Source: Paenibacillus sp. Root444D2 (GTDB lineage Bacteria > Bacillota > Bacilli > Paenibacillales > NBRC-103111). Taken from it: DNA of 64,000 nt. The stretch covers positions 1 to 64,000 of the forward strand of contig NZ_LMEO01000013.1 in assembly GCF_001426375.1 (NCBI RefSeq), in the 5' to 3' direction. How positions within the stretch are numbered: position 1 is the first letter of the stretch; every line of letters starts with the position of its first letter. The translations under genes and the position numbers were made by a program. The notes under the pieces were generated by a model that saw only the letters and a program-made list of their open reading frames with translations, made no database searches and had not been told where the DNA came from. Shown piece by piece: positions 30,917 through 40,391 of the stretch.

Positions 30917-32917
30917 CTAGGCGTCAGCTTTCATTTCCATAATAGCATCACGCAGCTGCGCGGCACGTTCGAACTGCAGGTTCTTCGCAGCCTCTTTCAT
31001 CTCGCCTTCCAAACGCTCGATCAGCGACGCGCGATCCTTCTTCGACATCTTCGCACCCTTCACATCAGCCAGATAATCCGCTTTCTGTTCAGCCACTTTC
31101 GTAGCCTCAATGACATCGCGAATTTTCTTGGCAATCGTTTGCGGTGTGATCCCCAGCTTCTCATTATGCGCTTCTTGCAAACTTCGACGGCGACTCGTCT
31201 CATAGATCGCTTTCTGCATGGAGTCTGTTATTTTATCTCCATACATAATGACACGTCCGTCTGAATTCCTCGCGGCACGGCCGATGGTTTGAATCAGCGA
31301 TCGTTCCGAACGTAGGAACCCTTCTTTGTCCGCATCTAGAATAGCGACCAACGAAACCTCAGGTAAATCAAGCCCTTCCCTGAGGAGGTTAATCCCCACA
31401 AGAACATGGAAAGTCCCCAACCGCAAATCACGTAAAATCTGCATACGTTCAAATGTCTTGATATCCGAGTGCAAGTATCGAACCTTAATCCCTATTTCCT
31501 TAAAGTAATCGGTTAAATCTTCCGACATCTTTTTCGTTAAGGTAGTAACGAGCACCCGCTCATCTTTACGAATTCGATCATGAATTTCCGCTATTAAATC
31601 ATCAATTTGTCCTTTGGTTGGTCTTACCTCAATAATAGGATCCAGTAACCCTGTAGGACGAATAATTTGTTGTGTCATTTGTGGACAATGTTCCAGCTCA
31701 TAAGGTCCAGGCGTAGCTGATATATATAAAATTTGGCTGACTTTCTCCTCAAACTCCTCAAAGCGTAAAGGTCGGTTATCCAGTGCAGATGGCAAACGGA
31801 AACCATGATCAACCAATACTTCTTTTCTCGCTCTATCTCCATTGTACATCGCGCGAATTTGCGGCAAAGTCACATGAGATTCATCGACCATAAAGAGCAT
31901 GTCGTCCGGGAAATAATCCAAAAGTGTATAAGGCGTAGCCCCTCGCTCACGGAAAGTCAGCGGTCCTGAGTAATTCTCAATCCCATTGCAGAAGCCCATC
32001 TCTTGCATCATTTCCATATCGTAACGAGTCCGCTGTTCAAGCCTTTGTGCTTCGAGCAGCTTCCCTTGCTCTTTCAGCTCAGCAAGACGCTCCTCAAGCT
32101 CACGTTCAATATTCACGAGAGCGCGTTTCATCGTATCTTCATGCGTCACAAAGTGAGACGCTGGGAAAATCGCGATATGCTCGCGTTCGCCGATAATCTC
32201 GCCGGTGAGCACATTAATTTCCGTAATCCGTTCGATTTCGTCACCAAACAACTCAACTCTCACCGCTTGCTCGCCATGCGACGCTGGGAAAATCTCAACA
32301 ACATCTCCGCGCACGCGAAACGTGCCGCGCACAAAATTCAAATCATTCCGCTGATATTGAATATCCACGAGCTTGTGTAAAATCTCATTGCGTGATTTCT
32401 CCATCCCTACACGTAAAGAAAGCAGCATATTGCCATATTCAATTGGCGAACCCAAGCCGTAAATACACGACACGCTCGCCACGACAATAACGTCACGGCG
32501 TTCAAATAACGAGCTTGTCGCTGAGTGACGAAGCTTATCAATCTCTTCATTGATGCTGGAATCTTTCTCGATGTAGGTGTCAGAGGAGGCAATGTAGGCT
32601 TCTGGTTGGTAGTAATCATAGTAACTAACGAAGTAGGAGACGGCATTATGAGGGAAGAATTCTTTAAATTCACTGCACAACTGTGCGGCTAACGTTTTGT
32701 TATGCGCAATAATTAGGGTTGGACGGTTCAATTTGGCAATGACTTGCGCCGCTGTGAACGTTTTTCCCGTTCCCGTCGCACCCAAGAGCGTCTGATGCTT
32801 ATTTCCCGCTTGTATACTTTGAACAATTTCCTCAATCGCTTGAGGCTGATCACCTTGCGGAGAAAAATCGGATACAAGTTCAAACTTCTTAGAACTAATT
32901 ACAAGTTCACTCATCAA
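30917..32917 (-). CDS. uvrB: excinuclease ABC subunit B
   Basis: A 666-residue helicase-like subunit that loads on damaged DNA with UvrA and recruits UvrC. Visible are Walker [11 protein letters not shown] (about 46), the beta-hairpin region [11 protein letters not shown], DEsH motif [12 protein letters not shown], motif [14 protein letters not shown], and the C-terminal UVR domain (about 628-663, [22 protein letters not shown]) that binds UvrC. Length is normal. Start ATG-ATG; either could be used. Confidence 0.98.
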   Translation of the reverse strand: MMSELVISSKKFELVSDFSPQGDQPQAIEEIVQSIQAGNKHQTLLGATGTGKTFTAAQVIAKLNRPTLIIAHNKTLAAQLCSEFKEFFPHNAVSYFVSYYDYYQPEAYIASSDTYIEKDSSINEEIDKLRHSATSSLFERRDVIVVASVSCIYGLGSPIEYGNMLLSLRVGMEKSRNEILHKLVDIQYQRNDLNFVRGTFRVRGDVVEIFPASHGEQAVRVELFGDEIERITEINVLTGEIIGEREHIAIFPASHFVTHEDTMKRALVNIERELEERLAELKEQGKLLEAQRLEQRTRYDMEMMQEMGFCNGIENYSGPLTFRERGATPYTLLDYFPDDMLFMVDESHVTLPQIRAMYNGDRARKEVLVDHGFRLPSALDNRPLRFEEFEEKVSQILYISATPGPYELEHCPQMTQQIIRPTGLLDPIIEVRPTKGQIDDLIAEIHDRIRKDERVLVTTLTKKMSEDLTDYFKEIGIKVRYLHSDIKTFERMQILRDLRLGTFHVLVGINLLREGLDLPEVSLVAILDADKEGFLRSERSLIQTIGRAARNSDGRVIMYGDKITDSMQKAIYETSRRRSLQEAHNEKLGITPQTIAKKIRDVIEATKVAEQKADYLADVKGAKMSKKDRASLIERLEGEMKEAAKNLQFERAAQLRDAIMEMKADA

Positions 32918-33232
32918 TAATCACCTACACTTATAGTGGTTGTTTAAAAAGTTGACTCTCATAACAAAGTCATTCAGGAAGCAACTCGGCATCGAATCTT
33001 GAACGAAACCGGGAAGTCCGGTACCCATGTAGCAAATCTCTACACTTCGTTCCTCCTTCTCCGTACTTCCTCCAACCTTCTCGGTTCTGAAAGCGAACTT
33101 TTTAAACCTACATTTTATCGAAATAAATCGAACTTTTATCCTATTAACTTTCCTTATGCTATTTCCGATATAGAAGTTTATGGAACTTATTCGCCACAAA
33201 TATGAAGGATTCTCTAAATTCATCCATCATAA

Positions 33233-33283
33233 GAATGTTTGTTCTGGTTTTTCCATTATACTCTTTTTGAATCATGGATGCAA
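33233..33283 (-). promoter_or_regulatory. uvrB promoter with LexA-like operator
   Basis: On the minus strand TTGCAT (33278-33283), 17 bases, TATAAT (33255-33260). Just downstream, at 33233-33244, is GAAC-AAAC-ATTC, one mismatch from the Bacillus LexA core GAAC-N4-GTTC, placed about where transcription would begin. The leader to uvrB would be about 320 bases; no gene in it is convincing. Damage-induced control of uvrBA is known in B. subtilis, so the operator call is reasonable but based on one imperfect site. Confidence 0.65.
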
Positions 33284-33395
33284 ACGGCAATATCTGTTAC
33301 GGCCTGTATAAATTTTGTGGAGAACGACTCCAACGAACTTATCTGGTTGCTTTATGGTTCCTATTCTTTTTATGCTAATTAGGAGTGGTACAGTC

Positions 33396-34190
33396 ATGGA
33401 TTTGACAACAGTTTTAGGATTAGTATTGGGTCTTGTAGGTTTAGTCGGCGGGTACATGTGGGATGGCGGTCATATTAGTTCATTGATCATCCCGAGTGCC
33501 ATGCTGATCGTTTTCGGCGGAACCTTTGGCGCAGTAGCCATCAGCTTTCCGCTCTCTATTTTAGCCAAAATACCTAAAGCTCTAGACATTGCCTTCAAAG
33601 AAGTTAAAAGAGATCCGGGGGCAACGATTGATGAACTTGTGGATATGGCCTCTATCGCTCGTCGAGAAGGAGTACTAGCCCTTGAGCAGCGTGCACAGGA
33701 GCATACAAATCCGTTCCTTAAAGATGGCTTACTTATGGTGGTGGATGGAACTGATCCTGAGTTGACCAGACAAATTCTAGAACTAGAGATGGATGCTATT
33801 GAACACCAGGTTAACAATATGTCAAAGGTGTTTGAAGCCGGAGGCGGATATGCTCCAACCATGGGAATTATCGGTACCGTTATGGGGCTCATTCACGTTC
33901 TCGGTAATCTCGACGACCCCTCCAGTCTCGGTCCCGCCATTGCCGTTGCTTTCACAGCCACTTTATACGGTGTTATGAGCGCCAACTTGGTCTATCTTCC
34001 GATTGCTAATAAAATTAAGGTTCGCGGTAAAGAAATGGTTTCCGAAATGGAACTGATGTTAGAAGGAATTCTTGCCCTTCAAGCTGGTGAGAATCCACAG
34101 TTAATTAAGAAAAAACTGAATTCCTTCCTCCACGATAAATCAACGAAGAAAGTCGTAGAGGAGGATGTCGACAATGGCGCGGAGAGGTAA
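33396..34190 (+). CDS. motA: flagellar motor stator protein MotA
   Basis: 264 residues, MotA/PomA/MotP family, the four-helix channel subunit of the flagellar stator. The N terminus MDLTTVLGLVLGLVGLVGGYMWDGG and the block AVAISFPLSILAKIPKALDIAF fit helices 1 and 2. Helices 3 and 4 surround GGYAPTMGIIGTVMGLIHVLGNL and AFTATLYGVMSANLVYLPIANKI, and the cytoplasmic loop carries conserved charged residues (ARREGVLALEQRA). The ATG at 33396 follows AGGAGTGG; the open frame upstream lacks a ribosome site. Proton or sodium use cannot be told reliably. It overlaps motB by 17 bases. Confidence 0.95.
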   Translation: MDLTTVLGLVLGLVGLVGGYMWDGGHISSLIIPSAMLIVFGGTFGAVAISFPLSILAKIPKALDIAFKEVKRDPGATIDELVDMASIARREGVLALEQRAQEHTNPFLKDGLLMVVDGTDPELTRQILELEMDAIEHQVNNMSKVFEAGGGYAPTMGIIGTVMGLIHVLGNLDDPSSLGPAIAVAFTATLYGVMSANLVYLPIANKIKVRGKEMVSEMELMLEGILALQAGENPQLIKKKLNSFLHDKSTKKVVEEDVDNGAER

Positions 34191-34989
34191 GAAGCACGAG
34201 GAACACGTCAATCATGAGAGATGGCTCATTACTTACGCTGATTTAATCACCCTTCTGCTCGTTTTCTTCATTATTATGTATGCAATGAGTAAAGTCGATG
34301 TTCAAAAGTATTCCGTTCTGGCCCAAGCCTTAAACATGCAATTCCAGAAAGCTGACTCGGTTTTGGATAAAGGCTTTGGCGTAAGCGGTCAAATGACCCC
34401 TAAGCAAGGCGATGCCCAGACACCGCAGAACCAGAATCAGAGCCAGGACGATCAGAAGGAAGAGAAAGATAAAACAAAGCCTGAAGAGAATGAAAAAGAG
34501 AAGCGCGAAAAGGAACTTCAGGATCTTTTAAAACAAGTCCAAGCTTATATTAAGGATCAGAATCTGGAGGCACAAGTGTCTGCCAGTGATACAGAACGCG
34601 GTGTGGCTATCACCCTTAACGACTTATTCCTATTCGACCTAGGAAAAGCGGATCTGAAAGCGGCCTCCTTTCCTATTCTGCAGAAGCTTGCTTCACTTAT
34701 CCCTACGTTGAACAGCAAGATTAGCATTGAAGGTCATACCGACAACTTACCGCTGGCTACAGGTTCTCCTTTCAAAGATAACTGGGGCTTATCCTTCGCC
34801 CGTTCCCTTTCGGTTCTTCGCTATTTTAGCGATACAGCCAAGCTGGATAACAACAAATTTATTGCTACCGCATATGCCGATACGATGCCAAAAGTAGCCA
34901 ACACCAGCGATGAGAACCGCAGCAAAAATCGCCGCGTTGAAATTATCGTACTGCGTGATGGGCTTTCTCCAACAACAACGGTTAAATAA
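34174..34989 (+). CDS. motB: flagellar motor stator protein MotB
   Basis: 271 residues. One membrane helix (ITYADLITLLLVFFIIMYAMS) holds the ion-binding Asp of YADL. A Gln/Lys/Glu-rich linker follows (about 75-115), then the OmpA-like peptidoglycan-binding domain with SIEGHTDNLPL, NWGLSFARSLSVLRYF and NRSKNRRVEIIVL. Start at 34174, three codons into the open frame, after GGAGGATG. It is coupled to motA and ends in a strong terminator. Confidence 0.95.
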   Translation: MARRGKKHEEHVNHERWLITYADLITLLLVFFIIMYAMSKVDVQKYSVLAQALNMQFQKADSVLDKGFGVSGQMTPKQGDAQTPQNQNQSQDDQKEEKDKTKPEENEKEKREKELQDLLKQVQAYIKDQNLEAQVSASDTERGVAITLNDLFLFDLGKADLKAASFPILQKLASLIPTLNSKISIEGHTDNLPLATGSPFKDNWGLSFARSLSVLRYFSDTAKLDNNKFIATAYADTMPKVANTSDENRSKNRRVEIIVLRDGLSPTTTVK

Positions 34990-34991
34990 GC

Positions 34992-35034
34992 AAAGACCCT
35001 TCCTCTTTCAAACGAGAGGATAGGGTCTTTTTTT
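34992..35034. terminator. bidirectional terminator between motB and the MinJ-like gene
   Basis: AAAGACCCT pairs with AGGGTCTTT, with an inner CTCT/AGAG stem, flanked by A and a run of eight T on the plus strand. It ends 3 bases before the stop of the convergent MinJ-like gene. Confidence 0.85.
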
Positions 35035-35036
35035 AA

Positions 35037-36320
35037 TCACATGGATTTCGTCGAATCATTGGATAACAAGCCGGTTAGTTTACTTCGCAAATAGGAAAAC
35101 AGGTGCAGAGGTTTTTGCTCTAGGAAGTACAATGCATCCTGATCCGGAGCTAAAATAATACCTAATTGATGATGATCGCCAGAGTAAATCGCTCGCTGTA
35201 AGAAGCGTACCTCATCTTGCTCATTCAGCACTTCCAGCCTGCAAAAGGCGGAATTCAGCCCCATGGCAACGTGCAGATCGGTTTTAGTCTTGATTTTGTG
35301 ACCGTTCACCTTATGAATGAGTTCGCCAGTTTGAATACCTAACTCGTGGGCAGGACTGTTTGGCACTACCGACAACACCATAAGACCTCGCTGTGAGTGC
35401 ACGTAGAACGGCACCAGCTTATCTTCAACCCAGTGGTTATACCGAATCAATCCTTCATGTAAAGTAATGCTTAATACGGCTCCTACAAGCAGAATCGGCG
35501 ACCAGAAATGGGCGGCTATAGCTATAACTAACAGGGTGATGCCATATAAGTAGAGTAAGCTTGCGCTGAAACGAGCTTGCTTACGAGGGAGCTTCGATAT
35601 CGTTAGCTCCGTAAAGCCGATCATTGCCGGAAAGGCAAGAAGTGTCCATCCTGACGCGAGGTTCGAACCAAACAGTGTTTCCCATGGAAGAGCTTGTATA
35701 CTTCCCCCTGACATAGGAACGAGCAAGAACAAAGGGACAGGCCAGAAGCCTTGCAGTTGTTGCCCGCCGATAATCTGCCCTCGTCTTCCTTCGAGGAACA
35801 ACGGTGTTGCCATACGTGCCCCTTGAAAGCCGACGAGCGTCCCTTCTAGAAGATGAAGTACGGCGACAATGACCAGCAAGGAAGGAATATCCGCGCCAAC
35901 TACAATGTCCAGAATCGGTACCGCCTCCTGAAGACTGGCTGCATTCGGTATCCACGAAAGAATCACTTGCGCGATTCCCAAAATACCTACCGCATAAGCC
36001 AGACACAAGAATCTAACGCGCATCATCACTAGAATAATCGAAAGGACCCATAAGAGAATTACCGTATTCGCTTCAATATTAACACCTACGAAGAGCATAA
36101 GTATGGAGGCACTGAGACCGCCTAGCCATCCCCATAGTACAGTGCGCCACGTCTCACTCAATAAAGAATGCAAGCGCGTGTGAAAAAGCTTACGTTCCAT
36201 CTGAATCTGCTTCCGATAGTGCAGCACAATAAATAGAATTCCTATATAGTAAAAAGGATTCGCAAACAACTGCCCCACAGCATGCAGCAGTCTGTCCAAG
36301 AGTTGAATCAACACATCCAT
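35037..36320 (-). CDS. MinJ-like polytopic membrane protein with PDZ domain
   Basis: 427 residues: about eight membrane segments (first near PFYYIGILFIVLHY, last near FWSPILLVGAVLSITLHEGLI), then a cytosolic-style PDZ domain (about 320-390, GLMVLSVVPNSPAHELGIQTGELIHKVNGHKI). B. subtilis MinJ (YvjD) has this layout and bridges DivIVA to MinCD at septa and poles. The gene next to it is ctpB and then ftsX-ftsE, as in B. subtilis, which supports the call. The identity is by topology and gene order; overall sequence likeness to MinJ is modest. Confidence 0.8.
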   Translation of the reverse strand: MDVLIQLLDRLLHAVGQLFANPFYYIGILFIVLHYRKQIQMERKLFHTRLHSLLSETWRTVLWGWLGGLSASILMLFVGVNIEANTVILLWVLSIILVMMRVRFLCLAYAVGILGIAQVILSWIPNAASLQEAVPILDIVVGADIPSLLVIVAVLHLLEGTLVGFQGARMATPLFLEGRRGQIIGGQQLQGFWPVPLFLLVPMSGGSIQALPWETLFGSNLASGWTLLAFPAMIGFTELTISKLPRKQARFSASLLYLYGITLLVIAIAAHFWSPILLVGAVLSITLHEGLIRYNHWVEDKLVPFYVHSQRGLMVLSVVPNSPAHELGIQTGELIHKVNGHKIKTKTDLHVAMGLNSAFCRLEVLNEQDEVRFLQRAIYSGDHHQLGIILAPDQDALYFLEQKPLHLFSYLRSKLTGLLSNDSTKSM

Positions 36321-36351
36321 ACGAATCTGGGCTCCTTGATGAAAAAGAAAT

Positions 36352-36378
36352 AGGAAGGCTGCCGTAGCAACCTTCCTA
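36352..36378 (-). terminator. terminator after ctpB
   Basis: AGGAAGG and CCTTCCT arms around a 13-base loop, followed on the minus strand by TTTCTTTTTC, 66 bases after the ctpB stop. Confidence 0.6.
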
Positions 36379-36443
36379 CACTAATTCGACTACGAGCGCT
36401 TATTTCCTGCCCATCCCGACGAATTTCCAATATCTGATCCTTA

Positions 36444-37940
36444 TTATTTCCCGATTTGCTTTTGGATTTGCCCAATTGCTGCTTTCAGCTGCAAATCATT
36501 CTTCGGCTCACGGATTTGCGCCAAAATTGATTTTTCGATTTTAGTCGCTGTTTCCGTGTCTACCTCGCCTGTCATCGGTAAACCATTTGTCCGTTGGAAT
36601 GCTTTAACAGCTGTAACTGTCTTATCATTGAAATAACCGTCCGTGCGCTCCGGGTTAAAACCCAGACCTGATAACATGAGCTGTAGATTCTTCACATCAT
36701 CGCTTGTCGTATCCTGTTTAAGCACGCTTTTCTTAGACAGCGGAGCTGCTTTGAAATAACCTGGCTGCTCAACTGGGATATCCGGTTGGATCCCCGTTTT
36801 GTGAATCCAGTTGCCATTAGGCGTTAACCATTTGTATACGGTCATTTTAATATTGCTGCCGTCGCCCATTTCCTTCTCAAAAGTAACCTGAACGGTTCCT
36901 TTCCCGTAGGAAGTTTCGCCAATAATCTTACTGCCAACCGCTTCTTGGAACGCTCCTGCCAATATCTCTGAAGCACTCGCACTGCCCTTGTTCACAAGTA
37001 CAGTGACCGGATAGTTCTTGCCTGAACCCGTTGATGGTGTCGGCTCCCGCTTCCCATCCCGATTCTCGACCTGGACGATCGGCTTGCCGCTTTTGACAAA
37101 AGGATTCACGATGTCCACAACTACGTTCAACAGACCGCCTGGATCATTACGTACGTCGATAACAAGCCCTTTCATCCCTTTGGCTTCAAGGCTTTTCAGC
37201 TCTTCAGCGAAACGGACGGCTGTATTCGAGGAGAATTGGCGAATCTCAATCTTCCCAATTTGGTCCTGCAGCATTTCGCCATAAACCGTTTCAACGTCAA
37301 TATTATCCCTGACCACGATAACCTGCACTGGATCACCGGCACCTTGACGAAGTAAATCCAGCTTCGCTTGCGTCCCTTTAGGGCCGCGGATTTTCATGAC
37401 CGCTTGGTTGAGTGTAAGCCCGTCCAATTTCTCTCCGTTAACAGAGACAATCACGTCTTTGGATTGAATACCCGCTTTCTCAGCAGGAGATCCCTTGATT
37501 GGAGACACGATAACGAATTTACCTTCCTCAATCGAAACCTCTGCCCCAATGCCTTGAAAAGAAGACGTAATACTCTCATCGAACTGCTTCGCTTCCTTCT
37601 GATCCATATACACAGTAAACGGATCTTCCAGAGATTCCAGCATGCCATTGATTGCACCATTGACCAACTTATCATGATCCGGCTGCTTCAAATACTTGCT
37701 CTCGATCAATTGAAACGTTGTAGAGATTTTGCTCAAATCCTTACTCGATAGCCCGGATGAAGTGGCAGTGGATGCGGCTGTACTGCCCGCTGGCTGCTCT
37801 TTCCGCCCCCAAGAAAAGGATGAATCCACAATCGTCAGTGTCACGATACTGCTTGCAAACATGGCTAACAAAACAAATACTATGACCGTGCGTCCTTTGA
37901 ATTGCAAAGCGCGTTTCACCACCTTTTTCCTAAAACCCAT
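36444..37940 (-). CDS. ctpB: S41 carboxyl-terminal processing protease (CtpB-like)
   Basis: About 498 residues. N-terminal membrane anchor (TVIVFVLLAMFASSIVTLTIV); PDZ domain (about 125-200, SPIKGSPAEKAGIQSKDVIVSVNGEKLDG); S41 core with catalytic Ser in NKGSASASEILAGAF and Lys in SYGKGTVQ; and a C-terminal peptidoglycan-binding domain (LMLSGLGFNPERTDGYFNDKTVTAVKAFQ). CtpB-type proteases process signalling proteins outside the forespore or cell membrane (SpoIVFA and SpoIVB-linked control in B. subtilis). I prefer the ATG at 37940 to the TTG ten codons upstream, but the ribosome site is not decisive. Confidence 0.93.
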   Translation of the reverse strand: MGFRKKVVKRALQFKGRTVIVFVLLAMFASSIVTLTIVDSSFSWGRKEQPAGSTAASTATSSGLSSKDLSKISTTFQLIESKYLKQPDHDKLVNGAINGMLESLEDPFTVYMDQKEAKQFDESITSSFQGIGAEVSIEEGKFVIVSPIKGSPAEKAGIQSKDVIVSVNGEKLDGLTLNQAVMKIRGPKGTQAKLDLLRQGAGDPVQVIVVRDNIDVETVYGEMLQDQIGKIEIRQFSSNTAVRFAEELKSLEAKGMKGLVIDVRNDPGGLLNVVVDIVNPFVKSGKPIVQVENRDGKREPTPSTGSGKNYPVTVLVNKGSASASEILAGAFQEAVGSKIIGETSYGKGTVQVTFEKEMGDGSNIKMTVYKWLTPNGNWIHKTGIQPDIPVEQPGYFKAAPLSKKSVLKQDTTSDDVKNLQLMLSGLGFNPERTDGYFNDKTVTAVKAFQRTNGLPMTGEVDTETATKIEKSILAQIREPKNDLQLKAAIGQIQKQIGK

Positions 37941-37998
37941 CTGGGTTCGCCTGTTTGTAGTATATGACAAGCTATTCCCGTTTTATAACCAAGTCCCC

Positions 37999-39189
37999 TT
38001 ATCGTAAGAACGGTTTAGGATCGGTTGGAACTTCATTCTTCCTAACCTCAAAGTGCAAATGGTTCCCTGTGGATTGACCTGTCGAGCCAACACCGGCAAT
38101 TTTCTGTCCGCGTTTAACTAAATCGCCAACTTTGACGTAGATCCCGTCATTCATAATATGTCCATATACCGTCCATAACCCATTCCCATGATCCACGATG
38201 ACGCAATTCCCGTAGCCGTTCATCCAAGATGCATAGATGACAGAGCCGTTCTCTGCCGCGAGGATGTCCGTTCCTTTGGGAGCTCCCAAATCAATCCCTT
38301 TATGGCTCTCTGCTCTGCCTGTAACTGGGTTGATTCTATTCGTAAAATCAGATGTAAGTGGCGCTTGAACGGCCAATGGGTAACCCAGTTTCCCACCGGA
38401 ATAAGTGAAAGGCGACTTCGCATTACTAGCAGCCCGCTTCTTCGCCTGTAGGTCAGCTTCTTGCTTCGCTAATTGCGTAATCTGTTTATCACTTTCTTCT
38501 GAAATATCCTCAAGTACCTTCTCTTGCTTCGTAAGGGAAGCAATCTTAACTTCCTTGGCCTTCTCCTTCGCTTTCAGATCATCCCTAAGGTCATCTGCGT
38601 CAGCGTAAAGTGCCTTAACCTTCTCAAGCTGCTGCTCCGTATCTACTTTCTTCTGGGCAACCGTCTCTTTATCTTTCTTATTCGACTCTAGTATCTCTTT
38701 ATCTTGATTGACAATAGATTTCAAAGCTTCAATACGGTTCAAGAAATCAGAAAAACTAGTCGCGCTAAGTACCACATCCATGTACGAAACAAAGCCGTTC
38801 ATATACATCAAACGCACTCGGGATTTCAGCATGAGATCACGGCTCTCCACACGCGCTTCCGCTTCATCCAATTGTTTAGCATTATCTGCTAATGTGTCCG
38901 ATACCTGATCGATCTCCTCATTCAGCTTCGTGAGCTTCATACTAGCCTCATTCACCTGATTAACAAGCGTTTTCATATCCTTGGTCGCCTGGTCCTTCTC
39001 CGTCTGGACCTTCGTTATTTGATTCTGCGCGTCATTCGCCTTCTGCTGCGCTTGCGCCTTCATCTTCTTGAGCTGAGTCAACTGCTGATCGATCTTTTCC
39101 GTTGTTGAAGCGGCATATCCCGCATATGGAACCGCCAATGAAGCCGCAATCCCAAGAGTCAACACCACAGGTAGAATCTTCTTCTTCAA
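37999..39189 (-). CDS. EnvC-like murein hydrolase activator with M23 domain
   Basis: 396 residues. Signal peptide (LKKKILPVVLTLGIAASLAVPYAGYAA, cleaved near 25), a long coiled coil (about 30-250), then a LytM/M23 domain with the zinc motif set HKGIDLG, VYGHI and HLHFEV intact. In E. coli, FtsEX recruits EnvC, whose own LytM site is dead and only activates amidases; in Firmicutes the FtsEX partner is often itself a hydrolase. Because the zinc ligands are complete, this one may cut peptidoglycan directly. It starts at a TTG nine bases after GGGAGG. It lies downstream of ftsX, separated by about 280 bases that contain a hairpin. Confidence 0.9.
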   Translation of the reverse strand: MKKKILPVVLTLGIAASLAVPYAGYAASTTEKIDQQLTQLKKMKAQAQQKANDAQNQITKVQTEKDQATKDMKTLVNQVNEASMKLTKLNEEIDQVSDTLADNAKQLDEAEARVESRDLMLKSRVRLMYMNGFVSYMDVVLSATSFSDFLNRIEALKSIVNQDKEILESNKKDKETVAQKKVDTEQQLEKVKALYADADDLRDDLKAKEKAKEVKIASLTKQEKVLEDISEESDKQITQLAKQEADLQAKKRAASNAKSPFTYSGGKLGYPLAVQAPLTSDFTNRINPVTGRAESHKGIDLGAPKGTDILAAENGSVIYASWMNGYGNCVIVDHGNGLWTVYGHIMNDGIYVKVGDLVKRGQKIAGVGSTGQSTGNHLHFEVRKNEVPTDPKPFLR

Positions 39190-39353
39190 GCACGTAGCCT
39201 CCCTATCATCAAAACCTGGCACTGCATAAATCATTTATTCTTTCGAATCTCTTAGTCTCTTATCTTATTAATCTATGAATCTTTGAAAATGAAAAAATAA
39301 AAATAAAAGCTTTTAAAGTCGGCTTTCAGAACCGATAAGGTTGGATGAAAATG

Positions 39354-39398
39354 AGGGCAGGAGGATGTAGCAAGCTACATGAGTACCGCACTGCCCCT
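39354..39398. terminator. hairpin between ftsX and the EnvC-like gene
   Basis: AGGGCAG (39354-39360) pairs with CTGCCCC (39391-39397), enclosing a perfect ATGTAG-CAAG-CTACAT stem. T-rich sequence follows on both sides, better on the plus strand. It probably attenuates or ends ftsEX transcription. The rest of the 39190-39473 gap shows nothing else I can name. Confidence 0.5.
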
Positions 39399-39473
39399 TT
39401 TTCATTCAAGATTCGACGCCGATTAAGCTTCAAGATCAACTTCGTTATCAAAGTGGGCTTATTTAGCCACCTT

Positions 39474-40391
39474 TTAAACCCTGAGGAATTTGCGGACCGA
39501 GATTAGGGACCCCCAGATCCCTATTACCATACCAATGCCTAACAATAAAGCCGTCATCGTAGGAGCAATCTTCCCGAAAGGTGTTAATTCCACCATAAGC
39601 AAATTCAAGTTCAGTGAACTTGTGTTAAGCAGCTTCCAGTACCCGCCTAGAATAATAGCTGTAGGGATCACAGAGCCAATGAATCCGAGTAGAGCACCTT
39701 CTATAAAGAACGGCCAACGAATAAAGGAATTCGTCGCACCCACCAGTTTCATAATTGATATTTCCTTGCGTCTGGCCAAAATCGTAATTTTGATCGTATT
39801 CGCGATCAGGAATACGGCGGTAAATGAAAGTAGAATAACAATACCAATACCGATCCAACGAACAATTTGTGTCACCTTAAATAGGGCTTCGACCGTACCT
39901 TTGCCATAATTAACTTTATAAATAGGCTTTGGATCTTTGCCGATGTTAAGCGCGCTGATTTGATCAGCAACGACTGCCACATTTCGCGGGTCATCGACTT
40001 CGATTGTGAATGCATCATTTAGCGGGTTATTTTCCCCTTCGAATCCATCTAACAAAGCTTTACCGCTCTCACCAAGCTTTTGCCTTAAATAAACAAGGCC
40101 CTCTTCTTTCGAAACAAACTTAATGGTTTTTACCTCATGAATAGCTTGGATTTGAGATTCGAGTGCCTTAATCTGATCCTGCGAAGTGTTAACCTCCAGA
40201 TACACATTAATCTCAACCTGTTTCTCAATCTGACCTGCAATATCATTCACATTAAGTGTAATAAGGACGAAAACACCTAAAATAAATAACGAAATGGCAA
40301 TCGAACTGATCGACGCGAACGTCATCCAACCATTCCGAACGACATTCTTCGTACCTTCTCGCAAATGACGAGAAATTGTACTAATCTTCAT
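39474..40391 (-). CDS. ftsX: cell division protein FtsX
   Basis: 305 residues. N-terminal cytosolic tail, first membrane segment (FASISSIAISLFILGVFVLITLNV), large external loop (about 55-165) that contacts the hydrolase partner, then three more membrane segments (IGIGIVILLSFTAVFLIANTI, FFIEGALLGFIGSVIPTAIILGGYW, TALLLGIGMVIGIWGSLI). The KEISIMKLVGATNSFIRWPF coupling region is clear. With FtsE it forms an ABC-type complex that controls cell-wall hydrolases at division, or elongation/sporulation in Bacillus. The start ATG at 40391 lies inside the end of ftsE (11-base overlap). Confidence 0.96.
   Translation of the reverse strand: MKISTISRHLREGTKNVVRNGWMTFASISSIAISLFILGVFVLITLNVNDIAGQIEKQVEINVYLEVNTSQDQIKALESQIQAIHEVKTIKFVSKEEGLVYLRQKLGESGKALLDGFEGENNPLNDAFTIEVDDPRNVAVVADQISALNIGKDPKPIYKVNYGKGTVEALFKVTQIVRWIGIGIVILLSFTAVFLIANTIKITILARRKEISIMKLVGATNSFIRWPFFIEGALLGFIGSVIPTAIILGGYWKLLNTSSLNLNLLMVELTPFGKIAPTMTALLLGIGMVIGIWGSLISVRKFLRV

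Noticed and set aside
32921..33223. 100-codon minus-strand open frame in the uvrB leader
   Set aside because: No Shine-Dalgarno, unusual composition, and it lies fully in the leader between the promoter and uvrB; it may be chance.
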